Source: Simmondsia chinensis (taxonomy: Eukaryota; Streptophyta; Magnoliopsida; Caryophyllales; Simmondsiaceae). From it: a DNA stretch of 64,000 nt. The translations under genes and the position numbers were made by a program. Below are positions 47,405-57,626 of the stretch, in pieces. Where the stretch lies: the NCBI GenBank assembly GCA_018398585.1, contig JAGTTD010000019.1, positions 8,283,702-8,347,701 on the forward strand, written 5' to 3'. How positions within the stretch are numbered: position 1 is the stretch's first letter; every line of letters begins with the position of its first letter. The notes beneath the pieces are model-generated. The model made no database searches. It had not been told where the DNA came from and saw only the letters and a program-made list of their open reading frames with translations.

Positions 47405-50400
47405 TTATTCACTTGTATACATTTTCATATGTTTCTTTCTTCCATGCCTGTACAAGTATACGCAAGTGTTCATCCGCAGCTTCTCCATATGCCCTTGCGT
47501 GCATTGGGAGATGCTGAGTTCATTTGTAAGCAAAAATTCAATAAACTTTACAACAAATATGCCACAATCGGACCTGAAGTTCATAATAACACAGATGACA
47601 CAATAAGAAATTAGGCATCATTGTAAGTAATGACTATTTTCATCCACTTAATAACAAAAAAAAAAAAAAAAAAAGACAGAAAAACAGCAATGGAAGTAGA
47701 TGTCATACCCCATCTATTGCGGACATGAATCCCGGTCGTAAGTTATCACAAAAGGTTTGCCTCTGTGATGTATGAGGTCCGTTCGGACGTCCCAAAAATT
47801 AACCATATCTAGAGCATGTGGAAGCAATTTAGCAATTGGCTCCACATACTCTAATCTTGATTCATTGGCTGCGGCGGAGTACAAGGAATCAATTACCTTT
47901 ATCCGCCAATCTTTAAAATTGATGGCAGCAAGGAACCAATGTTGATTAGGTTGATTGATGGGCATATATATCCGATCCACGTCGTGGCAGCAGACCTCAT
48001 ATTTAACATTCCCGGCAAGAAACTTGATAATTAACAATTTAAAATCATCAAAAGCATATTCGATGGGGATTCCTCTGTTTTGTGCGCGTTTCAACAGGGG
48101 TCCAAATAGAATACCAACCGACGTATTTGTGCATGTTGCCCTCTGGTCGAAATACTCTGGCCACTAATGTTTCTTCTACAGAATGTAGTGCAGAACGATA
48201 TCCATTTCCTGCAACACACACCACTAATCACTTGGAACATAGCAACACAATAACATAAGTCGATTTACACCATTAATCTATATCCTACACGGTGTATGAT
48301 TGATCATACACCACTAATTACTTGAAACATAACTATATAACTTGATTTGACACAATTCAAACTCATCATACACCGTATATGATAAGTCATACACCACTAA
48401 TTACTTGAAACACACTTATACAAGTTGATTTTACACATTTAAAACATATCATACACCGTGTATGATACGTCATATACTACTACTTACTTGAAACATAACT
48501 ATAGAAGTTGATTTTACACATTTAAAACATATCATACACCGTGTATGATAAGTCAAACACTACTAAATACTTAAAATATAACTATATAAGTTTATTTTAC
48601 ACAATTAAAACTTAACATACACAGTGTATGATAAGTCATACACCACTAATTACTTGAAACACACTTATACAAGTTGATTTTACACATTTAAAACCTATCA
48701 TACACGGTGTATGATAGATCATACACCACTTATTACTCGAAACACACCTATACAAGTTGATTTCACACCCTTAAAACCTACCATACACCGTGTATTGTTC
48801 ATCATACACCACTAATAATGGAATCCACTTACAGTAATCACAAGCCAAAGGGATCATACACAGTGCATGATAGATCATACACCATTTATTACTTGAAACA
48901 TACCTATACAAGTTGATTTCACAGGCTTAAAACCTATCATACACCGTGTATTGTTCATCATACACCACTAATAATGGGATCCACTTACAGTAATCACACG
49001 CCAAATGGATCATGATGGGGAACATACCTCATCCGTAAGCCAGGCATCGTTGTTTTTCAACCGATACCAAAACTGGCCCGTACTAGCAGTCAAAACAGAG
49101 AAATCCATTCGTTGATCCTCAAGTAACTCGAAGGGAGTCTTCAAATTTCTGCAATATACAATAAGAAGCATGATATATAAGCATCCCATAAGAAAATTGC
49201 AATCTAGAAATATTTCCATACTGATAATCAAAAAGCATTGTATAAAATCAAACTTACTTCTTAACCTTCGCATGGAAGCTTTTGTAGAAATCTTCGAACT
49301 CTTTTTTTTCTTCCTTGGAGGGAGGTTTGGAATGGATTGAAGGGCAGAACCGGTTCCGGTCCAGGATGGGTCATTCTTGCCCATTTGCTCTTACCCTCCG
49401 CGGTCCATTCTTCACCTTTGTACTTGGGATTTGGCTTGGGGTCCCTCCTCTCTTGCCCCAATCTCAAAACTGTCTCGGACAATGTCATCAAGTTTTCAAC
49501 GCCATCCACATGCGTTGACGATGGTTCCTTGTAGAAATTTTCCTCGTCCCTGGTTCGCAGAGCAAATACCAAAGTCAATAAACCTCAACACGCTTGAAAA
49601 CATACCAAATTGGGACAATAATAAGGATCTGTAGCGCCTTACCTAGTACGTGCAGGAGAAATAATAATTGCTTGCTCAATTGGGGATGGATGAGTGGAAG
49701 CCGATGGACAGATATGTGGGGATGTGGCATGTGGTGGACGGTCTGAGAGCTCCTTAATCATTGCCTCCTGAGCCTCAAACCGTTGTTCGTACATTTGCAA
49801 CTGAAGCTGCTACACTTCAAGTCTGCTTTCGAAATCCATCCGCATGATTTGCATATCTTTCTCCATCGTTTCGAGTCTCTCCATAACCTGTAATATGTCC
49901 TTCAAATAGTCATAAACATGAATTTGAATAATATGGTACTTAAAAGGATAAAAATGCAATTAAATAAACACAAAACGAAATGTCAATACCAATTGATACG
50001 CCAAATTGGTTGACGTAGTAGATGGTTCCTCCTGGGATGCCGGTAAGGGGTGTCGAGTTGCCAATGGTTCTGGTACATTACCTGGATCTGCTGGCATTGC
50101 CTTAACAGGTGATTGAACCCCCTCCTCACCATCCTTAGCAAAGGGAATGCCTTGTAGATTAGGCTGATTGGCTTCCGCACTCGTCAGTCTAATCGGTTCG
50201 GCATTCAATTGCTGATCAAAGGAAGATACATCATATGAACGTTAGTAAAATTACAAATCATAATTCTAACCCAAATGAAATGAAACAACTAGTGGTAAAA
50301 CAGTAACAACATAATGTATTATTACTTGATCAAATACCGTTGAGAGCAGAGCGGCGTACGAAACCTTAATCCATATCTTCCAGTTAAGGATCCGCCCAGG

Positions 50401-51266
50401 AGGCTGGTTGCCAACCCTCACCACCCTAACCTTGGCAAGTTCTGGAAGGGTTTCCAGGGCAAATATGGAAACCACATCATAGATCCCGTGGACGGAGTAG
50501 GTCCTTTCTAAACCGTGTTGCATTTTTCCGCGAAATCCTTAAGCTTCCGCACCAAGAATTTCCAGCTCAAGGATCCCCAAGCAACACTGTTAAAAGAGTC
50601 CACATCATCCACGAGGGCCAGGATGTTCGGGTTAATGGCTATTCGCTTGTGTTTGGTGAACAGTAGACCCTCAACCAAGTAGGCAACAGCAAGCTTAACT
50701 TGGTCCTCCATGATGGAGCAGGTTCTGCATGCTTCGAGCAGCTGCTGCCTACTCATCCTCCCCCTCATGCCGTACTTGGCAATCAGCCTGTTGGAACCAC
50801 CGCGTACCTCTTCCACACCGGCATATCTCAAGCCGGTTAGAATGCAAAATTCCCTCCTCCTGAGGTGCACTAACTTCCCACCAAATGAGAAAATCAACTC
50901 CTCGGGATTTGGGTTGGCCACCTGGTGGAGAAAGACAATGTGAATTAGACTATGCCAGAAGCCGACATTAGTCTCACTTAGCTCAAGCAGATGCCCGACA
51001 TTGTATTGTTAAACAAGGGCAAGCTGTAATGCAAAAAACTTTTAGTTAATAAGGGATCATAAATGTAATAGTAAAAAGTCAACATAATTCATATGGATAC
51101 TGTGCCAAACCTTGGCTTCGTCGTCCTTCAAGATTTTCCTAATCTCCGTCATAGCTTTGGTTGATACTCCCATCTGGTTAACTTGCAGGAATTTCCAGCA
51201 ACTCCTTGGGAAAATGTAATCAACCTCCACTGCTGATCGGCTCTTCCTGCGTGTGTAAAATGCCAT
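47405..51266 (-). pseudogene. DUF1985 + Ulp1/C48 SUMO-protease-like gene of the MULE
   Basis: Minus-strand exons: 51111-51266, 50326-51023, 49990-50211, 49643-49887, 49258-49549, 49028-49148, 47709-48208 and 47405-47573; GT-AG, about 800 residues. Exon 2 is a DUF1985 domain (NPNPEELIFSFGGKLVHLRR, then REFCILTGL). Exon 4 is a coiled coil. The last two exons are the C48 protease: NQHWFLAAINF (catalytic His), KVIDSLYS (catalytic Asp), DSCPQ (oxyanion Gln) and SDCGIFVVKF (catalytic Cys). Breaks: TAA at 51009-51011, a frameshift at an A run near 50519-50523, TAG at 49810-49812, a frameshift near 49310-49325, TAG at 48176, 48164 and 47714. Known C48 function: removing SUMO-like tags. Its use in MULEs is unknown. 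The start codon follows a splice acceptor (tttcag|ATG) directly. Confidence 0.88.
48235..48990 (-). repeat. Palindromic repeat array 4 (intron of the Ulp1-like gene)
   Basis: Same unit, now in reverse orientation (taattacttgaaacacac, gttgattttacacatttaaa). It fills the intron 48209-49027. A tandem duplication of about 162 bp (ggaatccacttacagtaatc near 48822, ggatccacttacagtaatc near 48979) lies at the donor side. Confidence 0.85.
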
Positions 51267-51289
51267 CTGAAATAAAAGAAAACATCACA

Positions 51290-54200
51290 AAACCAAAGAT
51301 TAAACCCATGATACACCATTAAAACAAACCATGCAACATGTATGATTAAGCATACACCACTACTGACTTGAAACACACCCAGACAAGTTGATTTCACACA
51401 ATTAAAACCTACCATACACGGTATATGATCGATTAGAAACCATTAATTACAGTAAATAGTTGATTTTACACAGATAAACCTATCATACGCGGAGTATGGT
51501 TAAACATACACCACTAATCGGTAGAAACACATATAAACTAGTCGGTTTTACAGTATTAAAAGCAACCATACATGGTGTTTGATTAATCATACACCACTGT
51601 TTACTTCAAACACACCAAGACAAGTTGGTTTTACACCAATACAACCTATCATACACGGTATATGATCGATCATACACCACTGTTTACTTGATACACACCT
51701 ATATAAGTTCATTTTACAGCATTAAACGCAATCCTACACGGTGTATGATTAATCATACACCACTAATGACTCAAAACAAACTAAAACAAGTTGATTTCAC
51801 ACTATCAAAATCTATCATATACGGCGTATGATTAATCATACACCACTGTTTACTTCAAACACACCAAGACAAGTTGGTTTTACACCAATACAACCTATCA
51901 TACACGGTGTATGAATGATCATATACCACTATTTACTTGATATACACCTAGATAAGTTCGTTTTACACAATTAAAAGCAACCATACACGGTGTACGATTA
52001 ATCATACACCACTATTTACTTCAAATACACCAAGACAAGTTGGTTTTACAACAATACAACCTATCATACACGATGTACGATTGATCATATACCACTGTTT
52101 ACTTGATACACACCTAGATAAGTTCGTTTTACAGCATTAAAAGCAACCATACACGGTACTTGAAATACACTAACACAAATTGATTTCACACCATTAAAAC
52201 CTATCATACATGATGTATGATTGATCATACTCCACTAATTACTTGAAACACACCTAAATAAGTTGATTTCACATTATTAAAACCTATCATACACTGTGTA
52301 TGATTGATCCTATACCACTAATTACTTGAAACACACCTGAACAAGTTAATTTCACACCCTTAAAACCAACCATACACAGTGTATGATTGATCATACACCA
52401 CTGTTTACTTGATACACACATAGATAAGTCCATTTTACAGCATTAAACGCAATCATACACAGTGTATGATTAATCATACACCACTAATGACTCAAAACAA
52501 ACAAACACAAGTTGATTTTACACTATTAAAACCAATCATACACTGTGTATAATTGATTATACACCATTAATTACTTAAAAATGTCTATACAAGTTGATTT
52601 CACAGCCTTAAATCCAATCATACACCTTGTGTGATAGATCATACACCACTAATGACTTGAAAAAAATTAAAACAAGTTGATTTTGCACCATTAAAACCAA
52701 TCATACACGGTGTATGATCAATCATACACCACTGTTTACTTAACAGACACAAACACAAGTTGGTGATACACCATTAAAACCAATCATACACCATGTATGA
52801 TTGATCATAAACCACTAATTTCTTAAAAAAAGTCTGCCTAAGTTGATTTTACACCATTAAAACCAATCATACACCTTGTATGATTGATCATACACCACTA
52901 ATTACTTAAAAAACATCTATACAAGTTGATTTCACAGCCTTAAATCCAATCATACACCGTGTATGATGGATCATTCGCCACTAATGACTTGAAAGACATT
53001 AAACATGTTGATTTTATACCATTAAAACCAATCATACACGGTGTATGATTAATCATACACTACTATTTACTTAACACACACAAACACAAGTGGGTTATAC
53101 ACCATTAAAACCAATCATACACCGTGTATGATTGCTCATAAACCACTAATTACTTAAAAAATATCTACAGAAGTTGATTTTACACCATTAAAACCAATCT
53201 TACATAGTGTACGATTGATTATACACCATTAATTACTTAAACAAAAATATCTCTACAAGTTGATTTCACAGCCTTAAATCCAATCATACACCATGTATGA
53301 TTGATCATACACCACTAATGACTTGAAAAACATTAAAACAAGTTGATTTTACACCATTAAAACCAATCATACACGGGGTATGATCAATCATACACCACTG
53401 TTTACTTAACACACACAAACACAAGTTGGTAATACATCATTAAAACCAATCATACACTGTGTATGATTGATCATAAACCACTAATTTCTTAAAAAACGTC
53501 TACCCAAGTTGGTTTTACACCATTAAAAACAATCGTACACCTTGTATGATTGATCATACACCACTAATTACTTACAAAAACATCCATACAAGTTGATTTC
53601 ACAGCCTTAAATCAAATCATACACCGTGTATGATTGATCATTCACCACTAATGACATGAAAGACATTAAAACAAGTTGATTTTATACCATTAAAACCAAT
53701 CATACACCGTGTATGATTGCTCATAAACCACTAATTACTTAAAAAACGTTTACACAAGTTGATTTTACACCATTAAAACCAGTCATACACCGTGTATGAT
53801 TGATTATACACCATTAATTACTTAAACAAAACCATCTATACAAGTTGATTTCACAGCCTTAAATCCAATCATACACCGTGTATGATTGATCATACACCAC
53901 TAATGACTTGAAAGACATTAAAACAAGTTGATTTTACATCATTAAAACCAATCATACACGGTGTATGATCAATCATACACCACTGTTTACTTAACACACA
54001 CAAACACAAGTTGGTAATACACCATTAAAACCAATCATACACTGTGTATGAGTGATCATAAACCACTAATTTCTTAAAAAACGTCTACCCAAGTTGGTTT
54101 TACACTGTTAAAACCAATCATACATCTTGTATAATTGATCATACACCACTAATTACTTAAAAAACATCTATGCAAGTTGATTTCACAGCCTTAAATCCAA

Positions 54201-54755
54201 TCATACACCGTGTATGATTGATCATTCACCACTAATGACTTGAAAGGCATTAAAACAAGTTGATTTTATACCATTAAAACCAATCATATACCGTGTATGA
54301 TTGCTCATAAACCACTAATTACTTAAGAAACGTCTACACAAGTTGATTTTACACCATTAAAACCAATCATACACCGTGTATGATTGATTATACACTATTA
54401 ATTACTTAAACAAAACCATCTATACAAGTTGATTTCACAGCCTTAAATCCAATCATACACCGTGTATGATTGATCATACACCACTAATGACTTGAAAGAC
54501 ATTAAAACAAGTTGATTTTACACCATTAAAACCAATCGTACACTGTGTATGATTAATCATACACCACTGTTTACTTAACACACACAAACACAAGTTGGTA
54601 ATACACCATTAAAACCAATCATACACCGTGTATGATTGATCATAAGCCACTAATTACTTAAAAATGTCTACCAAAGTTGGTTTTACACCATTAAAATCAA
54701 TCATACAACTTGTATAATTGATCATACACTACTAATTACTTAAAAAAACTACTGG
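51290..54755 (-). repeat. Palindromic repeat array 5 (probable leader intron of the Ulp1-like gene)
   Basis: The largest array, about 3.5 kb, in minus orientation. The right half is a higher-order repeat with a period near 585 bp: acaagttggtaatac-type markers at 53426, 54011 and 54595, with an older one at 52760. Each unit holds several copies of atcatacaccgtgtatgat with linkers ttttacaccattaaaaccaa and ctaattacttaaaaaac. It lies between the right terminal region and the acceptor at 51267. Confidence 0.9.
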
Positions 54756-55080
54756 CGTATGTAACATTGTATATTTTCATATTGTTGTATATTCCTATTA
54801 ATGTATTTTCAAATTGTGTAATGAGAATTGTGAATAAAGTGTGTTGAAGTTGGTCCCAATTGTGTGTTCTAAGTGTTTGATATGTTTTTGAAGTGTGTTT
54901 TGATGTGTGTCGACAACATGGATGGTGTGTCGACACACATTATTACAGAACATCGATGCAGAGGTGTGTGTCGACACAGGGATTACTTGAAACACACTTA
55001 TAAGGGTTGATTTTACATTATTATACCACAAAACTTGAAAAAAACATGCAGAAGTTGATTTTACACCAATAAAACACACT
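54755..55080 (+). repeat. 3'-flank cassette copy 3 and last array unit
   Basis: 54755-54980 repeats the cassette (attttcaaattgtgtaatg, gaagttggtccca, gtgtgtcgacacaca) in + orientation. Array units in minus orientation follow (54985-55080). This copy lies within the presumed leader intron, unlike copies 1 and 2, which follow stop codons. Confidence 0.8.
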
Positions 55081-55229
55081 AACCCTTACTCACAAAGCCA
55101 CTAACACCAAAACCCTAAACCCTAACTGATACTATGCACTATGTTCAGGAAATCGTACTAAACAAACGCATATTATACATTTCCCTACAAAATAATATCG
55201 CTGGACGAACACACACCTCTGCAGATAGA

Positions 55230-55650
55230 GCGGCTAGAGGTTCACAACCCACGGGAACGAGAATCGCAGCTGAAGTTAGAGGAGAAAGAGGATGAACGGG
55301 TGAGAGAAAGAGGAGAGAGAGAATGAACGGGTGAGAGAAAGAGGAGAGAGAGTTTTGGCTTGCAAAACACGTTTGCTTATGGGGAAGAGAGAAGACGGGA
55401 AGGGGAGGGGGTAAATTCAATTTTTTACAGCTGTGAAAGTAAATGCGAGGAGAGAGAAGGGAGAAGGATGGGACGGGGGCTACTGTACGCATTAAATGAG
55501 GAGAGAGAAATAGGACGAGTGTTGGGGGGGGGGGGGGTGGGAGGGCGTTTTTATCCAAAAAGGTTTATTTAGGGTTATAGGGGTCTAAAAACATTAAACG
55601 GGGGTTTTGGGGGGGGGGGGGGGGGGGGGGTCTAAATGGTACGATTTTCC
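55230..55650 (-). repeat. Right terminal inverted repeat and leader of the MULE
   Basis: Mirror of 36170-36590: purine-rich gagagagaaa blocks, cattaaatga and G runs. A 36-bp tandem duplication (gaatgaacgggtgagagaaa) lies at 55290-55350. G runs at about 55523-55538 and 55609-55630 correspond to C-rich blocks at the left end; their exact lengths may be sequencing errors. Confidence 0.7.
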
Positions 55651-55659
55651 TTATTTTTT

Positions 55660-56010
55660 TCTAAAAGAATCTTAAGCAAGTTACACCAAAAATCACATAT
55701 TGCATTTTGAATTGTGCTAATTTAATTTCTATACAATTTACTTATGTCAGTTTGGTCCAATAACTATTTAAAGTTAAGTTTATGATATAATTTTTTAATT
55801 GCAAAATCTATACACAAGCAAGGTAATACAAACCCACATTTTGATCCAAACTAAACCAATAAGCGACCGAACCATCATTGTTAAATTTTATTCAAGGGCC
55901 AAATAGACGCAATGCAACTTGTACATAGATTAAATTGATACAATTAAAAATATATTAACTAAATTAATATGTGGACATGTATATTAATTTTTGACGTACA
56001 GGTACTCGCT
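55660..56010. other. Sequence right of the MULE, MITE-like
   Basis: AT-rich. The phrases ttgtgctaatttaatttc and agtttggtccaataac recall the repeat in the TOG/ARM intron at 35062-35385. No gene. Confidence 0.35.
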
Positions 56011-56470
56011 CCGTTTGGGGCGGGTATAGGTACAAGTAAAGCGGGCAGCAATTATGGGGCATGTATAAATTACAATACCCACCACAGGTAGGGGGCAGGT
56101 ATGGGTATGATGTCGTACCTGCCTCGCCTCGCTCCATACCACTTTGTTACGCCCCATAACCGCCATAACCACCTCATTTGTATTGATTTAGTTTTCAATT
56201 TTGTGCCAAATGTTAAAGCAAATTATAATTTGATTCTAAATATAATATTAAATAATTAATATGGGAGGATATAGATAATCGTTTGTACCCATATTAGAGC
56301 AGGTATGGGGCGGGTAATGGGTACCCTCCTTATACCTGTCGGAGTGGGTATAGATACACACTTTATACCCGTGGCGGGTATAGATATGGATTTAGGTAGC
56401 GAGTACGGATATGGAGGAGGTGCACCCCCGTATCCGCCCTGCCCCATTGCTATCGCTATTCACAAATATC
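56010..56470. repeat. GGGTA-rich repeat, possible hAT-type MITE
   Basis: Two GC-rich ends (about 56015-56110 and 56290-56450) with many gcgggtatggg / tacccgc phrases flank an AT-rich centre. This is the layout of the hAT MITEs at 30.3 and 31.0 kb. Clear terminal repeats and a target duplication were not found. Confidence 0.4.
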
Positions 56471-57626
56471 AGGTAAAAATTAAAAGATAATAAAGTCAAT
56501 ATCATAAAATAAAATACAAGTACAATTATTCAAAAAATTACTATTAATTAAATAAACTTATAAATATTCCAGAATAACTTAACTAATAACTTACCTACCA
56601 AAAAAAAAAAAAAAAAAAATCCTTAACTAATAAGTTGTTGGCCCAATATAAGACCACTTTTTCATTAAGACTTTTTCCAAGTACAAAAACACATTAAACA
56701 ATCCATTTTACAACCACTTTATTTGATGCATAGTACTTTGCAATTTTTTGTCCAAAAAAAAAAAGGTATATTGCAATTTTATGTTGAGTGTAGAGAATGC
56801 GGACCAACTCAAATAAAGAAGAATTGCCGGAGAAATTATTAAATGTCCTGAGATTTTAGAGTATTAGGGTTCTGAGTTTGATGTCCAATTAGCAGACTTT
56901 AGACTCATATTTGTTGGGTCTGCACACTATATCAAAGTTATATATCACACTAAGGCATATGAGTCTAAAATGACACTATGATACGATACATACACCTCAT
57001 ATAAAGTTATTCAGATGAGAACAATCAAATTTAACACAACACAACATAACACAACTTGATTTTCACGGATCCAACTGATTTAATACTTTTAGCAAATTCA
57101 CATATTTGCTATATTTTGCAATATTTAAGTTTCTATATACTTCCTTTTTATGAAGAATGACTCTTTACCCTCTCAATACATAGATTTTTATATAAAGAGG
57201 ATTTCTTCTAAAGTTGGAGAATATTAGGTGCATTGTTGATAGATATTTTGCTTTACTATGTCATCTCTTATAATCATATATCTAACCTCCTTCATGGATT
57301 ACCTTTAACCACTTCTGTACCTTGTAAGTGATGTCCTGGTGTTGATATTCAATCCATACCCTATTTCCCTTCTCGAAAGACACGACCTACTCGGATTTTC
57401 ACACAATTACACAACATTTGATGAATATCAGTATTTGTAATTTGTCACGGGCAATTTATCTCATTTCTTAATGCCTTACTAAATTATCGAGTTCAACGTG
57501 AATTCTTTATTACATTAATACATTTTTGAATACCATCCTTGCAACAGCTACCTCTATAACAACAACCAATACAACTCTTCTAATAGGTTTGCACCCAAAT
57601 GGAAATTAAAAAACATTTTTATTATT
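56471..57626. other. Intergenic AT-rich sequence
   Basis: An A run (about 56599-56618) and no coding potential. Nothing else was recognised. Confidence 0.4.

Larger units (their letters stand above)
36170..55650. mobile_element. Giant Mutator-like element (MULE) carrying transposase and Ulp1-type protease
   Basis: A 19,481-bp unit flanked by a perfect 9-bp duplication ttatttttt (36161-36169 and 55651-55659), the mark of the Mutator superfamily. The termini read gggaaatcgta...tttagacccccc on the left and, reverse-complemented, ggaaaatcgta...tttagacccccc on the right. Similarity continues for a few hundred bases as long imperfect inverted repeats. Inside are a mudrA-type transposase (+) and a convergent DUF1985/Ulp1 gene (-), as in MULEs of Arabidopsis and melon that captured Ulp genes. 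Extensive palindromic repeat arrays make up much of the rest. Both genes are broken, so this copy is inactive. It is unusually long for a MULE. Confidence 0.93.

Noticed and set aside
51300..54755. Regularly spaced palindromic repeats looking like a CRISPR array
   Set aside because: The setting is plant nuclear DNA inside a Mutator element. The spacers are themselves repeated, unit lengths vary, and no cas genes are present.
55523..55630. Long G homopolymers as G-quadruplex regulatory sites
   Set aside because: They correspond to C-rich blocks of the opposite MULE end, and their length may be a sequencing artefact. No regulatory role is supported.
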